Assembly: GCF_009295635.1 (NCBI RefSeq)
Contig: NZ_WHIW01000007.1
Location: 88,106 to 152,105 of the forward strand
Source of the DNA: Alkalilimnicola sp. S0819
GTDB lineage: Bacteria > Pseudomonadota > Gammaproteobacteria > Nitrococcales > WHIW01
Direction: 5' to 3'
Length of the DNA stretch: 64,000 nt
Notes under the pieces: generated by a model
Told to the model about the DNA's origin: nothing
The model's input: the letters and a program-made list of their open reading frames with translations, nothing else
The model's database searches: none
Program-made: the position numbers and the translations under genes
Part shown: positions 41,760-49,921 of the stretch, one piece after another
Position numbering within the stretch: the first letter of the stretch is position 1
Layout: each line of letters opens with the position of its first letter

Positions 41760-41846
41760 GGTGAGTCCTCCCTTTGCATGGCGGCAGTATGCAAGGGCGT
41801 CGCCGACGCGCGCCTTGATGCGCATCAAGGGCGGCGAGCCGCGTGC

Positions 41847-42644
41847 CTACCAGAACAGCGCGATCAGGATGCCGCCGAGCGCGAGGCGGTAGACCACGTA
41901 GGGCAGGAGGCCGAAGCGGTTCAGCCAGCGCAGGAAGTAATGGATGCACAGGAAGGCGGTGATGGCCGCGAGCACGCCGCCAAGGAGAAAGGCGCCCCAT
42001 TGTACCGGTTCGCCGCTACCGGCCAGTTGCAGCAGCTTGTGGGCCGAGGCGAGCACGGTCACCGGCACGGCCAGCAGGAAAGAGAAGCGCGCCGCCGCTT
42101 CGCGGTCCAGCCCGATCATCAGTCCGGCGGTCATGGTGATACCGGAGCGGGAGGTGCCGGGTATCAGGGCGAGGGCCTGGGCGCCGCCCACGATCAGCGC
42201 ATCGCGCAGGCCGATGCTCGCCAGGCCCCGCGCGCGGCGCCCGAACACATCCGAGAACCCCAGCAGCAGGCCAAAGAGAATGGTGGTGACGGTGATCACC
42301 GTCACCGAGCGCAGCTCGCCTTCGATGAAATCGGCGAACAACAGGCCCGCCAGGCCCACGGGAATGGTGCCCAGCACCAACAGCCAGGCGAGTCGACTCT
42401 CGCCCACGTGGCGCCGTTGCACGACGCTGGCCAGGCCATCGCCGCCCAGTTGCCACAGGTCCCGGCGGAAATAGGCCACCACCGCCACCAGGGTGCCCAG
42501 ATGCACCGCCAGATCGAAGCCCAGCCCCTGGTCCGGCCAGTCACCGAACACGGGGGTGAGAATCAGGTGGGCGGAGCTGGAGATGGGGAGAAATTCCGTG
42601 ATGCCCTGCACCACCGCGAGCACTACGATCTGCAATAGGGTCAT
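41847..42644 (-). CDS. uppP: undecaprenyl-diphosphate phosphatase
   Basis: A 265-residue integral membrane BacA/UppP. It has the two signature loops GITEFLPISSSAHL (with catalytic Glu and Ser) and PGTSRSGITMTAG. It regenerates undecaprenyl phosphate for peptidoglycan synthesis. ATG 42644 is used, where TGATG overlaps the mlaA stop; the TTG one codon upstream is less likely. Confidence 0.95.
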   Translation of the reverse strand: MTLLQIVVLAVVQGITEFLPISSSAHLILTPVFGDWPDQGLGFDLAVHLGTLVAVVAYFRRDLWQLGGDGLASVVQRRHVGESRLAWLLVLGTIPVGLAGLLFADFIEGELRSVTVITVTTILFGLLLGFSDVFGRRARGLASIGLRDALIVGGAQALALIPGTSRSGITMTAGLMIGLDREAAARFSFLLAVPVTVLASAHKLLQLAGSGEPVQWGAFLLGGVLAAITAFLCIHYFLRWLNRFGLLPYVVYRLALGGILIALFW

Positions 42645-43429
42645 CAACGCGTTCCTTGCGCCCGGGCGTGTTCTGTGGGGTCCTCGTCGAGGTAGGGGTC
42701 GTCCTCGAACAGCTCGTCGTCGTAGTATTCGATGGGCGGATTGCCGTCATGGATGCGCGTGCGGCGCATCTGCAGCCAGGCTTCACGGGTGAACAGATAC
42801 GGGTCCAGCGCCGCCTCGTCGCGGATGCGCACGGCCCGCTCCAGCTCCGCCCGGCGGTTGATCACCTCGACCACGCGCAGGCCAATCAGCGCGCCGCCGC
42901 TCACCGTGTAATTGAGCACATCGGTGAGCGCCGCCACGGGTATCCCCCCCACGTCCCGCACACTATTGGGGCCGAACAGCGGCAGCACCAGATAAGCCCC
43001 CGGGCCGGCGCCCCAGACCCCGAAGCTCTGGCCCAGGTCCTCGTCGTGGGGCGGCATGCCCAGGTGGCTCGCCGGGTCCCACAGGCCCAGTACGCCGAGG
43101 GTGGTGTTGGTGAGAAAACGGCCGGTGTCCAGGGCGCCGCGCTGGAACTTGCCCTGCAGCAGGTCGTTGAGCACCACGTTGGGGTAGCCGGCGTTATGGA
43201 AGAAGTTGCTCAGCCCGGTGCGCACGAAGCTCGGGGTGATGCGCGCCCAGCCGCGGGCGGTGGGGGCGAGCACATGGCGGTCGATGCTGTCATTGAACCC
43301 GTAGACGACGCGGTTGCCGGGTTCCAGCGGGTCGTAGGTTTCGCCCTGCAGTGCGCCCTGGCTGGCGCAGCCGCCGAGCAGCAGCGCGAGGAGGAGCAGG
43401 GTGGCGATCCGTGCGGGCGTGCGGAGCAT
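42644..43429 (-). CDS. mlaA: MlaA family lipoprotein (VacJ)
   Basis: A 261-residue lipoprotein. The signal peptide ends in the lipobox LLGGC. The MlaA domain contains DPLEPGNRVVYGFNDSIDRHVL, SNFFHNAGYPNVVLNDLLQGK and the glycine-rich VWGAGPGAYLVLPLFGPNSVRD. MlaA is an outer-membrane lipoprotein of the Mla pathway that removes misplaced phospholipids from the outer leaflet. The rest of the mla operon is not here. The C-terminus is acidic. Confidence 0.93.
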   Translation of the reverse strand: MLRTPARIATLLLLALLLGGCASQGALQGETYDPLEPGNRVVYGFNDSIDRHVLAPTARGWARITPSFVRTGLSNFFHNAGYPNVVLNDLLQGKFQRGALDTGRFLTNTTLGVLGLWDPASHLGMPPHDEDLGQSFGVWGAGPGAYLVLPLFGPNSVRDVGGIPVAALTDVLNYTVSGGALIGLRVVEVINRRAELERAVRIRDEAALDPYLFTREAWLQMRRTRIHDGNPPIEYYDDELFEDDPYLDEDPTEHARAQGTR

Positions 43430-43461
43430 GGGTGTTTTCCCCCGGGGATGGGCGGCGGCGC

Positions 43462-44304
43462 TCAAGCCGCGGCCGTGTGTTGTTCTTGCAGGAATTCCAG
43501 TACCGCGGCGTTGAATGCCCGAGGTTTCTCCACCAGGAACATGTGCGCGGAGTCGGGAATCACGACCAGGCGGGCGCCGGGAATATGGGCGGCCAGGTAC
43601 TCGGCGTTGGCCAGCGGCCAGATTAGGTCCTGGGCGCCGTGGATCACCAGGGTGGGGACCTGGATTCCGGCGAGCCGGGGCGAGTTGGGGGGGTGGTCCA
43701 GGCAGGCCTGCAGTTGCGCGGCATAGGCCTCGGGCGGTTGCGGGCAGGCGGCTTGGAAACGCAGCAGGCGCTCGGCCAGGTCGGGCACTTTCGCCAGGAA
43801 ATCCGGGTGGTAGAAGCTCCGGACCCAGGCCTGCATCACCGTCTCCGGGCTGTGCTCGGCGCGGTCCATGAGCAGCGCCTGCTCGACCTCCGTCTCCGCG
43901 GGGACGAACGCCGGGTCATTCGCCCCCACGCCGGTGCAGGCGAGAACCAGGCTGCGTACCCGCCCTGGGTGCCGGTGGTAAAACTCCTGCGCGATGAGCC
44001 CGCCCATGGAAATGCCCAGCACGTGGGCGGCGTCCAGGGCCAGGTGCTGGAAAAGGGCGGCCAGGTCACCGGCGAAATCGCTCATGTGGTAGGGCCCGGC
44101 GGGCTTGTCCGACTGGCCCGCGCCGCGGTTGTCCATCATCACCAGCCGGTAATGACGGGCGAGGGCGGCGGTCTGCAGGCTCCAGCCCTGAACGACACCG
44201 GCCAGCCCGGTGATGAGCACCAGGGTCTCGGCGGACTGTGGATCATGTTCGCGCTCGATGACTTCGTAGTAAAAGCGCAGGCCGTCGTGTTGGAAATACG
44301 CCAT
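43462..44304 (-). CDS. alpha/beta hydrolase
   Basis: A 280-residue alpha/beta-fold enzyme. The oxyanion region is ETLVLITGLAGVVQGW, then DNRGAGQSDKP, nucleophile Ser in VLGISMGGLIAQEF, and late WPLANAEYLAAHIPGARLVVIPDSAHMF with the catalytic His. It resembles 3-oxoadipate enol-lactonase and similar carboxylesterases, but no specific substrate can be assigned. It lies 32 bases upstream of mlaA and is probably co-transcribed with it. Confidence 0.85.
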   Translation of the reverse strand: MAYFQHDGLRFYYEVIEREHDPQSAETLVLITGLAGVVQGWSLQTAALARHYRLVMMDNRGAGQSDKPAGPYHMSDFAGDLAALFQHLALDAAHVLGISMGGLIAQEFYHRHPGRVRSLVLACTGVGANDPAFVPAETEVEQALLMDRAEHSPETVMQAWVRSFYHPDFLAKVPDLAERLLRFQAACPQPPEAYAAQLQACLDHPPNSPRLAGIQVPTLVIHGAQDLIWPLANAEYLAAHIPGARLVVIPDSAHMFLVEKPRAFNAAVLEFLQEQHTAAA

Positions 44305-44472
44305 GGGTTCTTGTGCCGCCGGCGGGCGGATTCTGTCGCGGTACGGGTGGCTGAGTATAATCGTCGCGCGGTTTCAGGTCATTGCAGACCTTGGATGGGG
44401 CCGATCATTCAACAGCGCCCGCGGGTCTGGCGTCGCGTTGGCGGGAAGGGGCGGTGACGGCCGTTCCGCGGG

Positions 44473-46320
44473 TCAGACCTGAGCGGATTGTTCGCGTTCG
44501 CCGCTGATGTCCTGTTTCTGGGCGATGAAGTACAGGGGCTCGCCCTGGTTGTCGCGCACCAGGGAGAGCTGGACGCGGGTCCAGCGAGTCTCGCCACGCT
44601 TGTTCAGGTAGCGCTGCTCGTAGCTGCAGTGCTTGGCATCCGCGCCGATCAGCTTCTGCATGCAGCCGGGGGTGGTCTGCCAGTCGCCGGGATGGGTGAT
44701 ATCGTCCAGGCTCAAGTGACGCAGCTCGTCGCGGCTGTAGCCCACCAGTTCGCAGAAGGCCTGGTTGACCCGCAGCAGGCGGCGCCGGGTGTCGAACAGC
44801 ACCATGCCGCCCGGGGCTTCCTCGAACACGCCTCTGAACAGCGCCTCGCGCTCGCGTAGCGCCTGTCGCGGGGCGCTGTGGTCGCTGGCGTCGCGGATGA
44901 CCGAGACGATGGCCGTGGGGCGGCCCCGTTCGTCGGCGATGATCCGGTGGGTGGTCTCCAGCCACACGTAGTGGCCCGCGGCGTGGCGCATGCGGTGGTT
45001 TAACGCATACACGCCCGGTGCCCGCAGGGCTTCCTCATGCGCGAGGCGAATGCGGTACACATCGCCCGGGTGGAAGAGCTCGTAGGCGGAGCGGCCGATG
45101 AGCGCCTCGGGTTCATGGCCCAGCAGGCGTCGGCTGGCGGGCGAGACGTACTCGAAAACGGCATTCTCCGGGGTGGCTTGGGTGATCAGGTCCGAGGCGT
45201 GGTCGGCCAGCAGGCGGTAGCGGGCCTCGCTGACGGCCAGCTCCTCCAGGGCCTGCTGCTTTTCGCTGAGGCTGTGGTTCAGGGCCGCGTTGCTCTCGGC
45301 CAGTTCCCGGGTGCGCACGGCCACTTCGGCGGCCACCAGGTCGGCGCGTTGTTGTAGATGGCGCAGGCGTGCCACGGCCAGGGTGGTGAGCAACAGGCCA
45401 CAGAGCAGGGCGGCGAAGCCGCTGGCCGGAATGCCGGCCGGTTGCGGCATGAAGCTGATGCGCCATTGCCGGCCGCCCAACTCCAGGGTTTCCTGGTGCG
45501 CCACCGGCGGCAGCGCCGCGCCGTCAGCATGGCTGCTATAGAGCAAGATCGGCGTTTCACCGCTGACGTCTTCGATGCGCAGCGGTGTTTGCCCCTGGGC
45601 CATGTCGGGGCCGAAGATCGTCAGGAAAGTGCGCTGCAGATCGAACACCAGCGCGATGACGCCAAGGACATCGTCCTCCGAGAGGCTGTTGCGGGGGATG
45701 GGCATGAAGGCGACCACGCCGGTAATCCGGGTATCGCTGACCAGTGATACCGGCGGCCCCAGTACTGTTCGACGTTCGGCGACAGCGCGTGTCAGCGCCT
45801 CGGCGTTTTCATCATATTCGCCGCCGGGGCTGAAGCCGCGCATGGTCTCCAGCGTGCCGGGCAAGCCGGTCTCGGTGGTGACGTAGGTGGTGATGCCGGG
45901 GGTGGTGGCGCGTCGGCCCTGGGCGGCCCGCTCCCAGACCCGAAAGTCCGGATCCTCGGCGCGTTGTTCGCGCACGAAGGCTTCACGCTGCGCCGCCGCC
46001 ACGCGCTTCAGCCAGAGAATATTGTGCACCTCCGGGTAGGTGCTGAGCATCATGCGGAAGAAGGTGTAGCGCTCGCGGCGGGTGACCTTGTCGGATGCGG
46101 CGACCAGCGCATTGGCGTGCAGGGTGAGATCCAGGGCGCGTTGCATACCGTTCTGGAGCAGGTAGCTGCGTTCCGCCGCGACCTGCGCCAGCCGGGCCTG
46201 CCAGCGCTGCTGGTTCCAGTGGTGGCTCAGGGCCACCAGCGCCATGGTAACCACAAGGCCCAGCAGCAGCGTGAGCCATTGCTGGGCGTGTGATCGAAGA
46301 CGGGGGCGGGCGGAGGTCAT
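44473..46320 (-). CDS. CHASE-PAS-PAS membrane sensor lacking an output domain
   Basis: A 615-residue protein. Membrane segment 1 is about residues 15-32. A periplasmic CHASE domain (about 75-250) includes EVHNILWLKRVAAAQREAFV and RGFSPGGEYDENAEALTRAV. Membrane segment 2 lies near 295-312. A coiled coil (about 318-370) leads to two PAS domains (about 370-490 and 495-610), and the protein stops after AQKQDISGEREQSAQV. Normally a kinase, GGDEF or EAL domain follows this linker; none is present in any downstream frame. It may work through a partner, or be truncated. It is the last gene of the ubiD run. Confidence 0.82.
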   Translation of the reverse strand: MTSARPRLRSHAQQWLTLLLGLVVTMALVALSHHWNQQRWQARLAQVAAERSYLLQNGMQRALDLTLHANALVAASDKVTRRERYTFFRMMLSTYPEVHNILWLKRVAAAQREAFVREQRAEDPDFRVWERAAQGRRATTPGITTYVTTETGLPGTLETMRGFSPGGEYDENAEALTRAVAERRTVLGPPVSLVSDTRITGVVAFMPIPRNSLSEDDVLGVIALVFDLQRTFLTIFGPDMAQGQTPLRIEDVSGETPILLYSSHADGAALPPVAHQETLELGGRQWRISFMPQPAGIPASGFAALLCGLLLTTLAVARLRHLQQRADLVAAEVAVRTRELAESNAALNHSLSEKQQALEELAVSEARYRLLADHASDLITQATPENAVFEYVSPASRRLLGHEPEALIGRSAYELFHPGDVYRIRLAHEEALRAPGVYALNHRMRHAAGHYVWLETTHRIIADERGRPTAIVSVIRDASDHSAPRQALREREALFRGVFEEAPGGMVLFDTRRRLLRVNQAFCELVGYSRDELRHLSLDDITHPGDWQTTPGCMQKLIGADAKHCSYEQRYLNKRGETRWTRVQLSLVRDNQGEPLYFIAQKQDISGEREQSAQV

Positions 46321-46368
46321 GGCGCGGCGTCTGTGGTTATTGTTTTCGCTGCGCGGCGCGCAGCGGGC

Positions 46369-47400
46369 TCAACCGCCGCCGGGTCTGGAGTCGGCGGCGA
46401 ATTCGAAGGCGTCCGAGAACACCCGGTCGTCCTGCATACCGTGCGCGCTGAAATCCCGCGTGGCGGCGTGGATCATGGCCGGTGGGCCGCTGAGATACAA
46501 GTCGTAACCGGCCAGCCGCGGGTGGTCCTGCAGCAGGATGTTATGCACCAGCCCGGTGCGGCCTTCCCAGGCGTCTTCCGGCTGGGGTTCGGAGAGCACC
46601 GGCGTGTAGTGAAAGTTGGGGTGCTGCTCGGCCCACTGGCGGGGCAGGTCGTCCAGGTACAAATCACGCTTCGCCCGCACGCCCCAGTAGAGGTGGATGG
46701 GGCGCTGCACGCCGTGGTGGAAGGCGTGCTCCAGCATGCCCTTGAGCGGCGCGAAGCCGGTGCCGCCGGCCATCATCAGGATGGGCCGCTCGGAATCCTC
46801 GCGCAGGTAGAACTGGCCGTGGGGGCCTTCCAGGCGCAGCAGCGCCTTTTCCTTCATCTCGGTCATGACGAAGGCGGTGAACTCGCCCCCTTCCACGTGG
46901 CGCACGTGCAGCTCCAGCGCCTCGTCGTCGTGGGGGGCATTGGCCAGCGAGAAGGCGCGGCGGCGGCCGTCCTTGAGCAGGATGTCCACGTACTGGCCGG
47001 CGAGGAATTGCAGCCGCTGCTGCCCCGGGGGCTGCAGGTACAGGCGCACCACGTCGTGGGCGAGTTGTTCCTTGCGTATCACCCGCACCGGCAGCTTGCG
47101 AGGCTGGATGTCGTCGGCGGCGCGCACCTCGCGCACCTCGATGACCAGGTCCGAGCGCGGCTGGGCCTGGCAGAACAGGGCCTGGCCCACGGCCTTCTCG
47201 GTGGGGTTCAGCGCCGGCGGCTCGCCCTGGGGGTAGTCGATATGGCCTTCCACGACCTTGCCCGCGCAACTGCCGCAGGTCCCGCCCCGGCAGCTGTAGG
47301 GGATGATGTGGCCGGCCCGCAGGGCGGCGTCCAGAATGTTCTCGTTCTCCTCGGCGGGAAAACGGGCGCCGGTGTTCTCGATGGTGATGGTGTAGCTCAT
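46369..47400 (-). CDS. CDP-6-deoxy-delta-3,4-glucoseen reductase-like 2Fe-2S/FAD oxidoreductase
   Basis: A 343-residue reductase. The N-terminal ferredoxin has cluster cysteines C37, C42, C45 and C77. The FAD segment contains RRAFSLANAPHDDE and the NAD domain MMAGGTGFAPLKGML and LYLSGPPAMIHAATRDF. Homologues next to ubiD are widespread in gammaproteobacteria and are often named AscD-like, though no CDP-sugar pathway is present here. It may supply electrons to an unidentified partner, possibly in quinone metabolism. It starts 58 bases after the ubiD stop. Confidence 0.85.
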   Translation of the reverse strand: MSYTITIENTGARFPAEENENILDAALRAGHIIPYSCRGGTCGSCAGKVVEGHIDYPQGEPPALNPTEKAVGQALFCQAQPRSDLVIEVREVRAADDIQPRKLPVRVIRKEQLAHDVVRLYLQPPGQQRLQFLAGQYVDILLKDGRRRAFSLANAPHDDEALELHVRHVEGGEFTAFVMTEMKEKALLRLEGPHGQFYLREDSERPILMMAGGTGFAPLKGMLEHAFHHGVQRPIHLYWGVRAKRDLYLDDLPRQWAEQHPNFHYTPVLSEPQPEDAWEGRTGLVHNILLQDHPRLAGYDLYLSGPPAMIHAATRDFSAHGMQDDRVFSDAFEFAADSRPGGG

Positions 47401-47458
47401 GGGTGCATTGTCGCCCATTTGTCGGCCGCAGGAGAAGGGTGGTGGGCCCTGCTGCGCG

Positions 47459-48937
47459 TCAGTCCGTGTCGGTGTCCAGGCCGAATTCGTGCCAGCGGGC
47501 GTCCACCCGCGCCTTGATCGCCGGGTCCATGACGATGGGCCGGCCCCATTCCCGATCGGTCTCGCCGGGCCATTTGTTGGTGGCGTCGAAGCCGATCTTG
47601 CCGCCCAGACCCGAGACCGGCGAGGCGAAGTCCAGGTAGTCGATGGGGGTGTTCTCGATCAGCACCGTGTCGCGCACCGGGTCCATGCGGGTGGTCATGG
47701 CCCAGATCACATCCTTCCAGTCCCGGGCGTTGACGTCCTCGTCGGTGACGATGACGAACTTGGTGTACATGAACTGGCGCAGGAAGCTCCACACCCCCAG
47801 CATCACCCGCTTGGCGTGGCCCGGGTACTGCTTCTTCATGGTCACCACCGCCATGCGGTAGGAGCAGCCCTCGGGGGGGAGGTAGAAATCGGCGATTTCC
47901 GGGAACTGCTTTTGCAGGATCGGGACGAAGACTTCGTTGAGCGCGACCCCCAGCACCGCCGGCTCGTCCGGCGGGCGGCCGGTGTAGGTGCTGTGGTAGA
48001 TGGGCTCGCGGCGGTGGGTGATGCGCTCCACGGTGAACACGGGAAAGCTGTCCACCTCGTTGTAGTAGCCGGTGTGATCGCCGAAGGGGCCTTCCGGGGC
48101 CATGTCGTCGGGGTAGATATGGCCTTCGAGGATGTATTCGGCACTGGCCGGCACTTCCAGATCGGAGCCCAGGCAGCGCACCAGTTCGGTCTTCGAGCCG
48201 CGCAGCAGGCCGGCGAAGCCGTATTCCGAGAGGCTGTCCGGGACCGGGGTGACCGCGCCCAGGATGGTGGCCGGGTCCGCGCCCAGGGCGACAGCCACGG
48301 GGAAGGGCTCGCCGGGGTGGGCTTCCTGCCAGTCGCGGAAATCCAGCGCCCCGCCCCGGTGTGCGAGCCAGCGCATGATCAGGCGGTTGCGGCCGATCAC
48401 CTGCTGGCGGTAGATGCCCAGGTTGTGGCGGGGCTTGTGTGGGCCGCGGGTGACCACCAGCGCCCAGGTGATCAGCGGGCCGGCGTCCCCCGGCCAGCAG
48501 GTCTGTATGGGCAGGCGGGCGAGATCCACCGCATCGCCCTCCAGTACCACGTCCTGGCAGGGCGCCTTCTTCACCCGCTTGGGCCCCATGTTCAGCACCT
48601 GCTTGAACACCGGCAGCTGCTGCCAGGCATCCTTCATGCCCCGGGGCGGCTCGGGCTCCTTGAGCATGGCGAGCAGCTTGCCCACTTCGCGCAGCGCCTC
48701 CACCGAGTCCTCGCCCATCCCCAGCGCCACCCGGCGCGGGGTGCCGAAGAGATTCGCCAGCACCGGCACGTCGTGGCCCTTGGGATTCTCGAAGAGCAGG
48801 GCGGGGCCTTCGGCGCGCAGGGTGCGATCGCAGATCTCGGTCATTTCCAGATGCGGATCCACCTCGGCGCTGATGCGTTTCAGCTCGCCCTCGGCTTCGA
48901 GCTTGGCGATGAAGTCGCGCAGGTCCTTGTATTTCAT
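47459..48937 (-). CDS. ubiD: 4-hydroxy-3-polyprenylbenzoate decarboxylase UbiD
   Basis: A 492-residue UbiD of full length, beginning [22 protein letters not shown]. It has the prenylated-FMN enzyme landmarks [19 protein letters not shown] and [13 protein letters not shown], and carries the late [16 protein letters not shown] segment. It decarboxylates the octaprenyl-4-hydroxybenzoate intermediate of ubiquinone synthesis and needs UbiX, which is not in this window. ATG 48937 overlaps the xthA stop by four bases. ubiK at 2.1 kb is the only other Ubi gene here. Confidence 0.95.
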   Translation of the reverse strand: MKYKDLRDFIAKLEAEGELKRISAEVDPHLEMTEICDRTLRAEGPALLFENPKGHDVPVLANLFGTPRRVALGMGEDSVEALREVGKLLAMLKEPEPPRGMKDAWQQLPVFKQVLNMGPKRVKKAPCQDVVLEGDAVDLARLPIQTCWPGDAGPLITWALVVTRGPHKPRHNLGIYRQQVIGRNRLIMRWLAHRGGALDFRDWQEAHPGEPFPVAVALGADPATILGAVTPVPDSLSEYGFAGLLRGSKTELVRCLGSDLEVPASAEYILEGHIYPDDMAPEGPFGDHTGYYNEVDSFPVFTVERITHRREPIYHSTYTGRPPDEPAVLGVALNEVFVPILQKQFPEIADFYLPPEGCSYRMAVVTMKKQYPGHAKRVMLGVWSFLRQFMYTKFVIVTDEDVNARDWKDVIWAMTTRMDPVRDTVLIENTPIDYLDFASPVSGLGGKIGFDATNKWPGETDREWGRPIVMDPAIKARVDARWHEFGLDTDTD

Positions 48938-49704
48938 GGCAGGTCGAATTCCGCTACCACCGGGGCGTGGTCGGAGGGGCGCTCCAGGCGGCGCGGCGCC
49001 ACGTCCACGGTGCTCGCCGTGCAGTGCGCGGCGAGCTTGTCGCTGGCCAGTATCAGATCGATGCGCAGGCCGCGGTTGCGGCGGAAGTTGTTCATCCGGT
49101 AATCCCACCAGGAAAACAGCCCCGCTTCCTGTTCGAACTGGCGGAAGGTATCGCGAAAACCCAGGCCCAGCAGGCCGGTGAAGGCGTTGCGCTCGGGGGC
49201 GCTGCAGAGGATCTTGCCGGCCCACTCCTCCGGGTCGTGCACATCGGCATCCTCCGGGGCGATGTTGAAATCCCCCACCACCGCGACGTGCTCATGGCGA
49301 GTGACTTCATCGGCGATCCAATCGTGCAGCTTGCTCAGCCAGCCGAGCTTGTAGGCGTACTTGTCCGAGCCCACCGCCTGGCCGTTGGGCACGTAGAGGT
49401 TGATGAAGCGCAGGCCCCCCACGGTCACCGCCAGCACCCGGCGCTGGGGGTCGTCCAGGCCCGGAATGTCGGTGACCACCTCGGCCATGGGCTGGCGGGC
49501 GAGCACGGCCACGCCGTTGTAGGTCTTCTGCCCTGAATAGAGTACCTGGTAACCCGCCTCGCGGATGGCCTCGGCGGGGAAGTTCTCGTCGGTGAGCTTG
49601 GTCTCCTGCAGCCCCAGCACATCGGGCTGCTGCTGGGCTAGCCAGTCCAGTACGTGGGGCAGGCGGACTTTCAGGGAATTGACGTTCCAGGAGGCGATCT
49701 TCAT
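48934..49704 (-). CDS. xthA: exodeoxyribonuclease III
   Basis: A 256-residue AP endonuclease of the ExoIII family. [21 protein letters not shown] opens it, followed by [14 protein letters not shown], the tyrosine region [32 protein letters not shown] and C-terminal [16 protein letters not shown] with the catalytic Asp-His. It repairs abasic sites and 3' blocks. ATG 49704 was chosen as the family start; the longer open frame upstream is not coding. It diverges from the TonB-dependent receptor. Confidence 0.95.
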   Translation of the reverse strand: MKIASWNVNSLKVRLPHVLDWLAQQQPDVLGLQETKLTDENFPAEAIREAGYQVLYSGQKTYNGVAVLARQPMAEVVTDIPGLDDPQRRVLAVTVGGLRFINLYVPNGQAVGSDKYAYKLGWLSKLHDWIADEVTRHEHVAVVGDFNIAPEDADVHDPEEWAGKILCSAPERNAFTGLLGLGFRDTFRQFEQEAGLFSWWDYRMNNFRRNRGLRIDLILASDKLAAHCTASTVDVAPRRLERPSDHAPVVAEFDLP

Positions 49705-49870
49705 GGGTTCACTCTGTTCGGCTGGCGCCGGGCGCGGGGGTTGCCCGGCGTGGGACTGTGAGCATGGTAGATGAGGCGGGCGGGGCATGCCAGGCACCGC
49801 CGGGCTCGGGTGTGGCGCGCGGGGGCGTTGACTTTGGCGGGGCGCGGGAGTAATTTGCGCAGCGTTCCGT

Positions 49871-49889
49871 GATAGCAATCATTCTCATT
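49871..49889 (+). promoter_or_regulatory. Fur-box-like operator
   Basis: GATAGCAATCATTCTCATT resembles the Fur 19-mer (11 of 19 positions by eye) and contains the typical core ATCATTCTCATT. It lies 33 bases upstream of the TonB-dependent receptor start, in a position to block transcription when iron is plentiful. Confidence 0.65.
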
Positions 49890-49921
49890 GGCATTGGCAA
49901 TCAAGAATCAGGAAGCCCAGC

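Noticed and set aside
42645..42647. TTG one codon before the uppP ATG as alternative start
   Set aside because: ATG 42644 overlaps the mlaA stop as TGATG and gives the usual N-terminus.
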